Shown here one piece after another: positions 35,840-47,859 of a DNA stretch of 64,000 nt. Source of the stretch: Lindgomyces ingoldianus (Eukaryota > Ascomycota > Dothideomycetes > Pleosporales > Lindgomycetaceae). The notes beneath the pieces are model-generated. The model saw nothing but the letters and a program-made list of their open reading frames with translations. It did not search any database and was not told where the DNA came from. The stretch spans positions 2,702,637-2,766,636 of the forward strand of contig NW_022985162.1 of NCBI RefSeq assembly GCF_010093535.1, given 5' to 3'. Position 1 is the first letter of the stretch; each line of letters starts with the position of its first letter. Position numbers and translations under genes: made by a program.

Positions 35840-37531
35840 ATGGTCGAAAAGCGCCCACACCCTGGCGACCACGGCGTCGCAAACGGCAGCAACAAGCGTC
35901 TGGCGACCAAAGCAACTGCCCAGGATGCTCTCGCGGCCGCTAAAGCCAGGGCTGCTGAAATCGCGGCTGCGATGCAGGCGAAGAAAGCTGCTGCCCGCCC
36001 CGCTACCAATGGAGCATCTCTATCGCCTGCACAGAATGCCTCTGCAACGCCCCCCCCGCCGAATCAGTCTCCACTGTCCGGCCCCCCCGCGGACAAGCTT
36101 GCTGCCATGAAGGCGCGCATCGCTGCTCTGAAAGGCACATCTACGCCTCCGGCCTCGACTGACGCGCCTCCAGTTCGCCCGCCCGCGTCGAGTACCCCGC
36201 CTATTTCCCGCCCATCCCTAGAACCAGGCCTCGAAGAGTCGCGCAGGAGAGGAGACGATGGTCGGTCAAAGAAGAGGGAGCCCATGGCCCCTCGATTCGC
36301 CACCACTCTAGCCAACCGACGGACCGACTCCCCTATATCCGAGAAGAAGGAGACTGAGCATGCTGGACCGGATACGGAGGAGACTAAGGAGAATCCGTAC
36401 TTTGATCCCCACTATCGTCCAACCAAGCGCGACCGATTGCCCCGTGCCTTGGTGTTCAACCAGAGAGGCAAATATCTTGCCCAGGCTAGCAAGATGCGCC
36501 AGCAGGAGAGGCTGGAGCAGATCAAAAAGCAGATCTCCAAGCAGGCGCGCCAAGCAGGACTGGACGAAAACACCGAGCGCGGTTTCCTCGTTCAGCGACC
36601 GCCGGATGTTGAATGGTGGGATGAAGGACTGCTGGAAGAGAAGAGTTACAATTGCATTGACGATCCGACCAAGGTTAAGATCGACGGGGATGACTCTCTC
36701 ATCACTAACTACATTCAACACCCCGTCATCTTGAAGGCACCGCAGGATCAACTCCTTGTCCAAGTGAAGCCTATGTATCTCACTACGAAGGAGCAAGCCA
36801 AGGTCCGAAGGATGCGTCGCGCCGCCGACCTTAAAGAACATCAGGCAAAGATCCGTCTGGGTCTCGAGCCTCCACCACCGCCAAAGGTCAAACGCGGCAA
36901 CATGATGCGCGTAATGGGTGAACAGGCTATTGCTGATCCAACGGCTGTCGAGATGCTGGTTGAGAAGCAGATCCAGGAACGCCATGACACCCATGTCAAA
37001 TCTAATGAGGAACGGAAACTAACCAAAGATGAACGTCACGCAAAGCTCACTGAGAACCAGCAAAAGGATGCCAAGAAAGGACTCCATATGTGTGTTTTCA
37101 AGATTGAGACCCTTTCCTTTGGCAAACACCGATACCTGATAGATCACAATGCGAAAGAGCATAGCTTTACTGGCATCACCATATTCAATCCAAACTTGAA
37201 TCTGGTGATTGTGGAGGGGGGTCTTCATTCCATGCAAAAATACAAGAAACTGCTGCTCCACCGAATCAAATGGAGTGAGAACGCCCTACCAACGGAGAAG
37301 CAGGCCGAGAAGCAACAAGGCAATCCTCCCTGGATGAAATCGGTTGACGACGACGACAATTTGAAAGACCTTTCGTACAATAAGTGTTCGCTCATTTTTG
37401 AAGGTCAACTCAAGCAACGAGCCTTCCGCAAGTGGGGAGAGAAGATTTGCGAAACGGATGGTGAGGCGAAGGAGGTTCTTGCCCGGTCCAAGCTGGACAG
37501 CTTGTGGGCGCTCGCTAAGAGCTCTGATTGA
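35840..37531 (+). CDS. PRP3: U4/U6 small nuclear ribonucleoprotein Prp3
   Basis: Splicing factor of the U4/U6 and U4/U6.U5 snRNPs. Single-exon gene for 563 residues. The first 190 residues are Ala/Pro-rich low complexity. The PRP3 domain runs at about 190-410, with ENPYFDPHYRPTKRDRLPRA, PDVEWWDEGLLEEKSYNCID and PPPPPKVKRGNMMRVMGEQA. The C-terminal DUF1115 domain is visible at about 420-550 (HRYLIDHNAKEHSFTGITIF, LNLVIVEGGLHSMQKYKKLL, HRIKW). The start MVEKRPHPGDH was chosen because upstream residues (from an in-frame ATG at 35633) look like untranslated sequence. Head to head with RPA190. Confidence 0.92.
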   Translation: MVEKRPHPGDHGVANGSNKRLATKATAQDALAAAKARAAEIAAAMQAKKAAARPATNGASLSPAQNASATPPPPNQSPLSGPPADKLAAMKARIAALKGTSTPPASTDAPPVRPPASSTPPISRPSLEPGLEESRRRGDDGRSKKREPMAPRFATTLANRRTDSPISEKKETEHAGPDTEETKENPYFDPHYRPTKRDRLPRALVFNQRGKYLAQASKMRQQERLEQIKKQISKQARQAGLDENTERGFLVQRPPDVEWWDEGLLEEKSYNCIDDPTKVKIDGDDSLITNYIQHPVILKAPQDQLLVQVKPMYLTTKEQAKVRRMRRAADLKEHQAKIRLGLEPPPPPKVKRGNMMRVMGEQAIADPTAVEMLVEKQIQERHDTHVKSNEERKLTKDERHAKLTENQQKDAKKGLHMCVFKIETLSFGKHRYLIDHNAKEHSFTGITIFNPNLNLVIVEGGLHSMQKYKKLLLHRIKWSENALPTEKQAEKQQGNPPWMKSVDDDDNLKDLSYNKCSLIFEGQLKQRAFRKWGEKICETDGEAKEVLARSKLDSLWALAKSSD

Positions 37532-40018
37532 GGATTACACCGTCGTCACCATTATCCTTCACAGTGTGAACGCCTCTCTTCAGGAGATTCATCGCCACAA
37601 AGCCCCTATAAGTTTACCGATCATTGTCATCGAGGAATCACAATGCTTGATTCTACCACTCATGGCATGATTTACCGATTCCTAGATACCAATCACCACA
37701 AATTGTACACCAAGGGGGACATCGGATTTGGGAACATGTTGAATACCATTTCGCTCGGCGAAGCGCAAGCCTGTAAGGCGTTTATCTGGAACTTGCTACT
37801 GAGGCTCGGAGGACTCTCTTCTGGATGTAAGTTTTACTCAATCATAGTACAAGAGACGCCGAGATTAATATGAATGTCTTCGTTCAAGATGCAGGCCCGT
37901 GAGCTCCAAATGTGCTTCCGCAGATACCTGAAAGGCGAGTTACGGTCACTTCACCCCACTAATCCCCTCCGCAGATGAGGCAACCCGCCTCCCCGAACTG
38001 TCCCGCCCCTGCAGTGAATTTCTAATGGCCTCTACAGTGTCCTCGTAGTGTTGAATATTGCTTCCCCTGGCCCTGCCGTCAAAAACGTCTGCTGGTAGGT
38101 TATAGTTACGGCTTCCTTTGACACATTGTTAAATCACTTGCACCAAGTCCCTGCCTTTAATATACTCTCCATGCTATGCATTGTACCGACCTCGGTTTAT
38201 CTTGATTAGTTGACCTGGACCAATGCTGCACTAGAGAACTACTTTGGGGTTTCATTAAATGCCTGGTAGTGTGCAGAGTTTCTTGATAACTACTGCCTTT
38301 ATGGGTCCCGTGACTTTCGAATATATTAAGCTTGCATTCTCTTGAATATTTGATGGATTTTGACAGAATCTTTGGATCATTCAATAGGCCTTGTTCATCC
38401 TAACGTTATATAATTCCTGATATCCTGTCCAAGCGACTCAGTAGTTTATTGTTTACTGATAGAATTTCTTGTAAATTATGTAGAAAAGTGTAGTAACTGG
38501 AACTACCATGTGTACTTTCAGCTGTCCTCCAAGACTCGAGTGTGCTGTCAGCGATCGGCCTATGAATACGCGATTTGTGCCTTACAGAGGGTGGCGAAGT
38601 GCTGCATTTCTGGAAGCCGCCCCTGAGACAGATGTGTGAGGCTGAGAGGGGTCAATGCGGCCTGATGCGAACCTTATTGCCTTTCTCCCACCTTTCACCT
38701 CAATCTTACTAGTCATGGTTACGTGGCTATGTGCCGCAATAGCTCTGAGGATGCCACCTAGCTTTCTTGCAAGTCATAGCGGCAAATGCCCGCCAGCTCC
38801 GCCTCTGAAAGGACCGCTTAACATGTGGCAAGCCACTGAAATACTGCATCTGGTCGCCAGACGTGGAACCTGAAAGCGGTAATTTGAGACAAGATTTTGT
38901 ATCTTATTAATATCTACCTAATTGTAGTAAGAAGTTTAATAGATAGAGCCCACCCCAATTATGTTCCACGTGTTATGAAAACGTTCTGTACAGTGATTAT
39001 AATAGGATCTATTTATGAAACTACTTGCTACAATTAAGGAGGAAGTCAACAGAGTCTGAATTTCTGAACTTAATTCCACATCAGGTGCAGTATTTGGAGC
39101 GAAGTATTATTGTAGCACTAGTCTTCGCATATGGAAATCACAGCGAGCTTCTTTACCTCAGCGAAGACTTTCAAAGCCTTCGAACGTGCAACCGTTACCC
39201 CGTCATCGCTCTGCTCCCGATGGCCCTCATCAGTGCATCCCCCTCAGCGGGTTCGGTCCCTATATTAACATGATCCTAGTGCTACCTCCTATATTCCCAA
39301 ATATATATCAGAAGTGGTGTCGGCCTTTGTCACTGTTTTGGCTGAATATATAGCGATTGTCTCCCTCCTCGGGGAACATGTACTTAAGGTTAGTTCACAC
39401 ATGATGAATGGCCTAATACCGACATGGCCAATCTTCACCAAATGACGGATGTATTTGGCAAAATTCGCTGGCGTTCTGCTGGGGACGAGAAAAATGTAGA
39501 GCTAGCCGTGCGAAATGGAGGTTCAAGGTTCTTTAAGTGGGTCCACCGTTGCCGAACGAACACTGTCTGAAGGAGAATGTTGGCGCTACAATGGGGCGAG
39601 GGTAGATGGATGACAAGCTGTACCTACAATAGATCGTGCCATTGCATCCTCCACTTCCCACTGTCGTCAATTCGTGGATCCAGCTGAGAGCAATTATCTC
39701 TTCTTAAAATTACACTATTTGCCATGCGGGATACGAGTTTTGGTGCCCAACGATCTGCCAGCTGTTAAAGACGCGGTTACCGGACAAGTCAAGGCTTAGA
39801 AAAGACGCAGTTTCGCCATTTGCTGCTCTACATGCCTTTATCCAAATTCATGAAGTTTTATAGGTACGAAGATAACAACAAGACCAGAAAAAAAAAAGGT
39901 ATCAGGCTGAAAAGTGACGATACTAGTAAGACACAATAAACACAATTATATCTAACCACCGGGGTAATTTCAGGTCCTATCATGATTACCATATTGCTGT
40001 ACAACACAAAAGGCTTTC
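37532..40018. other. Gene desert, first part
   Basis: 2.5 kb of AT-richer DNA downstream of PRP3. No coding segment is convincing. A dispersed repeat-like motif lies at 38942-38980. Poly-A rich near 39888. Confidence 0.5.
38942..38980 (+). repeat. Short dispersed repeat-like motif, copy B
   Basis: Contains CCCACCCCAATTATGTTCCA, similar to 5731-5770. Lies in a gene desert, as expected for a transposon remnant, but no target duplication or opposite terminus was identified. Confidence 0.3.
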
Positions 40019-41010
40019 CTAGGCACTCCGTATGTCGGGGTCATGAGATCTTTGCTTTGAGGCTGTGAAGTAGGAATATGGGGGTTTCTGGGCGTACCAT
40101 AAAAATATGGTTTCTTCGCGCTGACCCAAGAACTCTCCCAGATTGTTTATGAATCTCAAGGAGGCTTGATATCTGGGCCTAGTCCAATTTCTCCAATTTC
40201 GGCCCACATACACACTTCGGATTGCTTTGATATCTCCGGGGCGATGTGCCAATTCGAAAGTCTGTGCGTCAAGAAATTGGAATCGGATCCATCAGCTTAA
40301 GGCTTGTTCAATAGGCCGCACCCTCGGAATCAGTAAGTATATATCTACATTTACGATCTGTGCTAAAACCTTAGAGTGGGACCAGACCCGTCATTCCTCT
40401 CCAGTCTTTTCATATGGATCGAAAAGTTTCAGTTTCTGGGCCTCGCTGACCCATGTATTGCTCATTTGATTCGCATTTATCGCCTTTCCAATCTGGTCAA
40501 TCCTATCATGCCATTGAAACCGGCTCCAGTAAATCCAATTTGTGTCGAGTTCTTTCCCATTCTTCTTAAGCGATATTTCCATTCTCGTCTCTATATCGTC
40601 AAGCGAAGGGCGAATATGCTCTAGCTCTTGAGGCAGTGGCACCTCTTGGAGATCGTCTGGCGGAACCTGCCCTGCTGGCGTCTGATCTTTGTTTGCTTCA
40701 GATTGCCGATCCTATTTCTATTGCTGGTTGTTGTTTGACGATCCCGGTTCACACGTTCGACACAGGGAATCCACCTCGGACGCCACCCTCTTTTCTAGCA
40801 TCCAAGGCCTCCCTGGGTCCCACTATTTGGACTATCGAGTCTACCCGAGTCTGTCGAGTTGCTAGGTGAACTTTTAATTTGGCCTCCTGGCCCACCTCCA
40901 CCAGGAACTCCCATGACCATCATACAAGTTTGGGCTGTTGCCACCACCACCTTTGCTACCACCCTTACGTCTTTCTACTGATTTTGCAGGGTCATGGATT
41001 CAGAAAATCC
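40019..41010 (-). pseudogene. Possible decayed gene with Gly-rich N-terminus
   Basis: On the minus strand, coding-like stretches appear in shifting frames. At about 40990-40800 there are Gly-rich segments (KGGSKGGGGNSPNLYDGHGS; VPGGGGPGGQIKSSPS). At about 40690-40400 there is an 80-codon stretch with KELDTNWIYWSRFQWHDRID, ending at a TGA. At 40252-40019 there is another (RPGDIKAIRSVYVGRNWRNW). Several stops and at least two frame changes separate them, and introns do not obviously repair the breaks. The family is not recognised. It could also be chance open frames. Confidence 0.3.
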
Positions 41011-42158
41011 GGATTTTAATGCTTTGTCACCGTAGCGTCCAGGAACGCAAGCAGGTACGCGTGCCTTCGATCCAAGGAAGATGGATGAGATGAAGCATTT
41101 TGTAGATATAGGGAACAGAAATAAACTGGACCAGAGGAAGTACATAGATTGCAAAATGAGATGTAGATTTAAAGTGGCGGCTGTAATGAGAGTCGACTTG
41201 TGACTGTGCTGGCCTCTATGATAACTCTCTGGCTACGACTTAATATTATTGGACTGCTTATACAAAGCACATCTGCCCTGAAAGTTGTCACCTCTACGCA
41301 TGCAGGAAAGGAATCAGTGGCTAAAATGCCAAGTTGAATCTTGGTACATCGAATGCCATGCAATTGAGTGTCATCTTCACTCAGGAGAAAATTTACGCAG
41401 TGAATGTGTTCTTCGAAGCAGTGGAAATTAGTAGAGAACTCCAAAGTTGACTCTCCAAGCAGTCAGCTTTCGAAATATAACACATCTAACGGAGCGCTAC
41501 ACGGCGTCCCCTTTAACCAGAGAAAAAGCATACGGTGACTATGTTCTTAGAAGGAATTGATACTAGAATTAACCCCCATATTGGAAGTTCACTTTGCTTC
41601 TGGGCAAAAAAGTTCCAGAATCAGAAGCGTGCCTTACCGACCAGAAGACGGAATGCTTTGCTGCGCTGTCATATTCCTGATACTTCCACTACAGGCTCTG
41701 AATGCAATCAAACTTGCCAAGTTATTTTTGGCTTTTATTCCCAGGTCTTTACATACACCGCTTAAGGACAAAAGCGAAACCACGTAGCTATGCCCGGGGA
41801 TATACAGCGAGAAACTTGGTGGGTCGAGCATCTGCGAATTCGGGTTTTTTGTTTTTAAAGCCCCTTCACACACTGCGGATCGAAGTCAAAGCCATTAATA
41901 GGCGGATTAGTCCTTCCACTTTGTCACATCTCGATAGCGAATCTGGGTATAGATTGAATACTAAATCTAGCCGATAGCTAGAGGAACTTTAGAACTCTCG
42001 TCTCCACCTGGGATCGGACACATACACCTCCGTACTTATTTCGATCGTTGTCTCGTTTCAACGGCTTACTCTGAAAAGATATTATAGCCTAATATGGAAC
42101 TGTTCCACATCAATTGCTGACTGACAGTCCGAAAATCTGAGTCCAAATCGGGAATGGC
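41011..42158. other. Gene desert, second part
   Basis: No coding region, RNA gene or repeat recognised on either strand in this 1.1 kb stretch. Confidence 0.5.
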
Positions 42159-43110
42159 ATGGACCATGCTCCAGGAGTCAGCGAGGAGCAAAGAAATCAG
42201 ATCTACGATGAAGAGAGTAAAGGGGCGTCGTGCCAAATACTGCCCTTCTCAATACAAACGGGGATCGAGCTGGCTATTCCTGAAACTACGGTGGGGATGA
42301 GGAAATGGACTATAATACGCCTCACGATATCATGGTCGACTATTCCAACGAAGGCAGACGGAAGACCTGGCGTACATACCGTAATCTCTAGCAGCCCTGA
42401 TGCCCTCTATGTCATAAACGTGGCGGTCACGCCTTCAAATAATGACAACATGCGGGATTTTACCCTGGGAGGCATTGCGCGTGAATGATCTACGATCCGA
42501 AACATTTGGCCTAGGCGTTATTCTGACAGCTAAATTCAAATCGCGAGTCCAGACGACCCTCAGACTAGCGAAGACGTGCAATCGAAGTGTTTCCGGATTT
42601 ACAAGACGGGTGACTTTGATGGAACTCCACAAGAAGCATCTGTCCCATTCGAAGGCTTCGCGGTCCACTTCATGAGTTTCAACTCGAAGTGGAAGATATG
42701 GTAGAGCGATTTAAATCAGGGTTGTAATTCCGTGGCTCGACTCAGGGTGTTCGAGCATCTCATGGAGATGCAATGCTCGTAGAAGTTTGATCCATCACCC
42801 TCCTATTATGGGGTGTTATTACCGCTTAAGGAGATCCCAGCTGGCCATCCAGATATTTGGCATCCATATCGATTTATTCTCTCGACAGTCGCAGTTTTAG
42901 CTGCTGTCGATTTAATTTTTTTGCCTCCGATCTAGAGGATCTGAAATCGAATGATGACTACTCCAGGGAAGATGCGGACATCTTTCATGATACCAGCTTC
43001 CTCCTTCCTGTCCTCATTGTTTCTACCAGAAAGGTATCGGGAACTCTGCCACTAAACCCAAGTGAAAAAAGAAGGGGCTTAGCTGGATTGATTATGAAAT
43101 CTCAGCCTAG
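42159..43110 (+). pseudogene. Possible decayed gene, unidentified
   Basis: Plus-strand segments read like protein but are split by stops and frame changes. Examples are DYNTPHDIMVDYSNEGRRKT near 42310, CFRIYKTGDFDGTPQEASVP with FEGFAVHFMSFNSKWK at about 42585-42690, VARLRVFEHLMEMQCS near 42730-42780, and the hydrophobic HPDIWHPYRFILSTVAVLAA near 42850. I do not recognise the family. The run of meaningful-looking segments on one strand is the only evidence. Confidence 0.25.
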
Positions 43111-44160
43111 CTAGTCCTCTCTCTTTATCGGATCTCAAAGTGCGAAAGGTAGCACAAAGTCTGATCATAAGATGTAAGAGACTTCTTTATGGAGCCCTTT
43201 GCTAGTACGCATGAGTCGAGTCATTAGCTTTTTCCCCCAAAAATGCTAAGCGCCTCCAGACTCTTTTCTCCAATGTTTCTAGTTCGCTCCTGAGGCCCCA
43301 CAAGACGATCGGGTGCAATTGTCCGTCAAAGAGAAGGGATATGTGCCCTAGCGGATATGGATGGCCCTCTTCGATTTCGCACATAAGGTCTTCAAAGAAT
43401 ATCTGGCAGCAGGTCTCCAGTGGTAAGTTCAGCAGATGCCAGGGCAACCTGTGGGGCCCTACCGCAGGAGACGCGGATATGACGGCATTAGATATGCTTT
43501 GCGGTGTTCGTTTTGTGAACGGAAAGTCAGCTACCTATCTCCTGAGGTATTGAGGGACGATAATAGACGGTGGCAAGGACTGCGTAGCAGAGCGAGATAG
43601 CAGATAGAGTCAGTTGTTACCAGAGATCAAGCAAAAAGTGAGTAGAAGGGTGGTTCATATAAGTAGTGCCACCAAATGCTAAATCAATCAATCAGCCATG
43701 TGACTTCAATGTACCAGACCAGTGATTGTGAGACATGCTGCATTTGCCGCCTTGGGTCCCTGAAACCTCAATACGGCACAGCGGAAGATTGAGCTCAAAA
43801 ACACCAATCATCGTGGGCTGTAGGATAATGTGCATGTACCCCAGAGACGCCCGGCATCGTCAAGAAGTGCGACATCGGAGAGATACGAGCGCCAGTGTTC
43901 AGTATGTGGTTGAGAGTGATGGAGGTACTTAATTATTTTACTATGTACTGTAGCGCTGAGGTTGAGGTTGGGTATTGCACAGACAACCTTGGAATGGAAT
44001 ACGAGCGCATCTCGGTAAGCTACTTCAGCTAGCGTGGGCCATCAGGCCATATCCACCAGCATATCTTGGGAGGACAAGCCTCAGCCTCACAGCCTTTGCA
44101 CACTTCCATCCTGAGGGAAAGTCAACGAAGAAAGAGTATCATTGTGGACTGGACTCGAAC
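43111..44160. other. Gene desert upstream of the DUF1868-like gene
   Basis: Contains an 80-codon minus-strand open stretch at 43447-43202 (LPLETCCQIFFEDLMCEIEE) that lacks an ATG at its apparent start and could be a fragment of an F-box-like gene. The promoter of the DUF1868-like gene must lie in the last few hundred bases. Nothing else seen. Confidence 0.4.
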
Positions 44161-44904
44161 ATGGAATCTTCATCCAACCAAATGGAACATCAACAAAACG
44201 CTAATGTTCCTCAACCACGATATCCGCTTGGCATTCCCAGCAAGTTCGACATCGACGGCAAAGTGCAACCCTTCCCTGGCAACACAATCATCTCTCACCT
44301 TTCTCCATCCAGCGACCTATACGCGTCCCTCCTCTCTCTCTATGAAAAGCTGCGCCAAAGTCCCCTCTCATCCCTTTTTGCTTTACTCCCACCCTCGAGT
44401 TGGCATATGACAGTCTTCGAAGGCGTCTGCGACCAAATCCGCAAGCCAGGTTTCTGGCCCAGTGACCTGGCTGCGGACGCCCACTTAGAAGAATGTGACG
44501 CTACATTTACAGAAAAGCTCGCCTTGTTCGATCTGCAATGCAACCCACCATACCGAATGTCCATCACAGGCTTTGAGCCGCTTGAAGTCGGAATCGGACT
44601 ACACGTGGAGCCTAGCACTTCGGATGAGGCAGCAAGGTTGCGACAGCTGCGTGATAGGCTCGCTGATTTACTTCAGATCCGCCATCCTGGCCATGATTCC
44701 TATAGTCTGCATTTGAGTATGGCGTACTTGGTGCGACATCTGACAGAAAGGCAGAAGAGCGAGCTGTTGGCGCTTCTTAACGGGCATTTCCAAAATTTTC
44801 CGGTTGAGTTTGAGCTTGGCCCTCCAGAATTTTGTAGGTTTGAGGATATGTTTGCGTTCCAGCGTCAGTTTTACTTGAAGGATCAGGAAAAGAAAGATAT
44901 ATGA
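44161..44904 (+). CDS. DUF1868 / 2H phosphoesterase-like protein
   Basis: Single-exon gene for 247 residues. Two H-x-[ST] motifs at matching positions, HMT at residues 82-84 (PSSWHMTVFEGV) and HLS at 184-186 (YSLHLSMAYLV), are the paired catalytic histidines of the 2H phosphoesterase superfamily. Members open 2',3'-cyclic phosphates or process RNA and nucleotide ends. The segment GIPSKFDIDGKVQPFPGNTI near residue 24 and FCRFEDMFAFQRQF at the end fit the fungal DUF1868 group. No signal peptide. The frame is open upstream to 43975, but MESSSNQ is the first ATG that fits the family N-terminus. The substrate is unknown. Confidence 0.8.
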   Translation: MESSSNQMEHQQNANVPQPRYPLGIPSKFDIDGKVQPFPGNTIISHLSPSSDLYASLLSLYEKLRQSPLSSLFALLPPSSWHMTVFEGVCDQIRKPGFWPSDLAADAHLEECDATFTEKLALFDLQCNPPYRMSITGFEPLEVGIGLHVEPSTSDEAARLRQLRDRLADLLQIRHPGHDSYSLHLSMAYLVRHLTERQKSELLALLNGHFQNFPVEFELGPPEFCRFEDMFAFQRQFYLKDQEKKDI

Positions 44905-47859
44905 TATGATAACTGCTGAATTTGGTCGTTAAAGTCTGTGAGACCTACTCCAAAAACGCCACTACAGATTTCTAGGACCGATTTTATGTTGGTGTACGGA
45001 TTTGGTTTCTTGGGATTGTTCCATCGAAATATTACGGCTCCACATCCTCGAATTATTTCCGTTCATATCGCCGTGCTCATTAACTAAATAACGAATCCAT
45101 TCAAAATTCAAGACTCTTATTAAACTACTTTTCATTTTCAGGAGACGTCGCCACCATCGGCAACAAACAAAGCAATTGAGAAAGTCCAACGCAGACCGTT
45201 AATATGGGCCACTCAAATGGCCGTGTGTTTTTCGTCCACGTAGAGTTAGATACTACATTCATCCAAAATACTGATTCTGGTTTTCTGGAAAAGACCACGG
45301 CCTGATGTTTCCGCGAGCCGTCACCTGCCGCGAAGGCGGCCCTAGCATCCGAACACTGGTCCAGGACATCAAGTACATTCCTAATAGTATTAAAATCGAC
45401 TTCGATAAGAATCACACTATTAGACCCCCATAGGACAAGGCATGGCCAACGGTGGATTCGTCTATCGACATTCGTTACATCGTACTGGAGTTGTAACTAT
45501 CGTCTCCGAATGCGTCACTTATACACCAAAACAACTCGTCCTTACAAGAGAGCAGCAAAACCTATACTAGTCCAATCGGCAATGCATGCAGATAATGTGG
45601 TGCGACTTGGGATGATGGAACATGGAAATTATTGTTTGGCACGGGTTCTCTGAAACAGATCGGACCGACGATTCCAATTGGTGTGTTGGTACTGCGATGG
45701 ATGGAGACCATACTGGACTTAGAACCGCGACTAAGGGAGAATTTTCCGCCGTAACCTGCATATTTCAGATAACAGAACTGCTAGTGATAGGAATGATATC
45801 GAGCTGCTTCTCGGTGATTTACCTGAGCTGGTGGGCCTGGAACATCACCTAAGGCATAGAACCTACACCCGACAATGGGGCAACTCTCGCGTTAGCAATA
45901 CGATCAATCGAGCAAGCTTGTCAGTTTTGTCTCAGTAAGGTAAGCTGAAACGAAAGATCATAGCGAGAAAGCTGTACGATAGAATTGAACTCTTGATCAA
46001 TCTCGAAATAGAGCAAATTTTATCTGGACGTCTGAATAAGCGTATGTATCGGGCGCGTTTTGATAGGAGCGACTGTCACGCGTGATATCGTACCACTGCT
46101 CTCTGCTATTCACTCACTAAGGCTAGCTCCTTTTCTGTACGCTATATAGCCACCCTGGAGCCCTTTCGAGCTCCTCACACCTTACACTATCCTTCGGTAT
46201 CCTTGTTCGACTCTGGTAGTATGCGCATATTGGAACCTAAAGTGTTATGAAAAGGAGAATTTAATGCTCGTCTGAGTATAATTCCCTGTTTCGTCGGTCT
46301 TGCTATTTAGAGAGATGAGAAAGCAGATACTGTCACTTCAGACTTCTTTAAGACATAGTCGGCACGGGGACGTTTTCCAACGTAGCCACAAGCTCGCAAG
46401 CCACCTCGACACACTAACTTAACGATACGCGTCTATAGCTTGTATGTAGTGAGGTGTAACCGGCTGCAAATGAATTTGGCTGAGTTTCGATGCCAGTCCG
46501 ATAAACATCAAAGCAGAGTGACTGGATATCCGGCGATATCATGGCTTAGCCTCTATATCTTTTTCTAACAAATACCCCAATAGGAAGTGAGAGCTGCAAT
46601 TCAGTACCAGGAATTAGACACGAGACGACGAGATAATTTAGCTTCAATCTAAAGAGGGTCTAAAAGGCCATAAGTTCGTGCCCCGAAGTCCAGCCCCCTC
46701 TCTGTCCAGTAAAGCAGCCGGTTGTCGACACTACCAGATACCTAATTGAAGTAAACAAGACCAGCTTATATTTGAGGGACTATGGCTGCGATATGCACCC
46801 GCATCTTTTTGGGCTCTTAGCCTTTTACCCCACTGCAACCGCCCTTTCCACAAGTCATCAAGGATATGCTAGGCCAACACTAGCTGTAAATAACCAGAAC
46901 TATATCGTAACAGAACCCACAGGCATATCTCCGTCTTGCAACCCGTAGCAAAAGAAACTCTTAACCCGCGACTGATGCATAAATATCGGCTGTATCCAAG
47001 TCCAGGCAAGCCCATATGGACTCCTCTGCAAATCAGGCCCAGCAATAATAAATCCCTCACTCGCCTAGACTCATTTCGCTTAAATAAACCGTAGTTCCCT
47101 AGTGATTCGCTATATTCCATCGACAAAATCGTACACGTTGCGCGAGACCTAGATTCAGCCCGAAAGGACCATTGGTTATCAAGACCACTGGCCATGGAAA
47201 TATGTGCAGACTAAATGGCTAGGCAGTGTGACTGAATACCATTCCCTTGTGCTAGACTCACTAGGGCTCTCATCGTAATACCTTTCTATGTTCAGAAGGA
47301 AATGGTTGCGACAGGCTTTCTAGTGATTGGCGAACGATAAAGCTGAGGAATTGCGGGGGGGCCGATACGCTGCTGTAATATTATGAATAAGTAAATGCAG
47401 AAGGAAGATGATCGATGTATGTTCCAAAACCAATTGTAAGACTGTGACGTCGCACTCGTTCATAGCGCTATGTGGTTGGCCCCACCTCAAATGAACGGAA
47501 CAAGTATACAACTAACCGATTTATATGCTCGCCGAGAAATTTCTCTTTGCCCGGCCTCTAATATTACACACTGTCGGAACTCGCAGCGCCACTGATCTTG
47601 TAATGTCCCGTGAGTCGAGAATCGGCACACATAAGCGAAAAGATGGTGACTAGCAGCTATCCCTCCAAAAGGTTCAGCAGGTTATCAAGATGTGAACATC
47701 TTGCCTTAGCATGCCTAAGCCGCCCTTCTAGTTTAGCATTACGAAGCCCTTCAACTGGCATCACTCTTCGGCAACACAACATATTTTAAGTACAGGGACT
47801 GCACTAGGACGTATTTCACCTCCCTCCTTCCTTATCACAATTATTTTATTACCCATACA
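44905..47859. other. Gene desert with unassignable open stretches
   Basis: 3 kb of AT-richer DNA. A minus-strand open stretch at 45415-45125 and a plus-strand frame at about 46740-47330 (LFGLLAFYPTATALSTSHQG, with several stops further on) look weakly coding, but I cannot assign them. No repeats or RNA genes recognised. Confidence 0.4.

Noticed and set aside
36308..36994. 228-codon minus-strand open frame
   Set aside because: It lies opposite the conserved PRP3 domain and is explained by codon bias of that gene.
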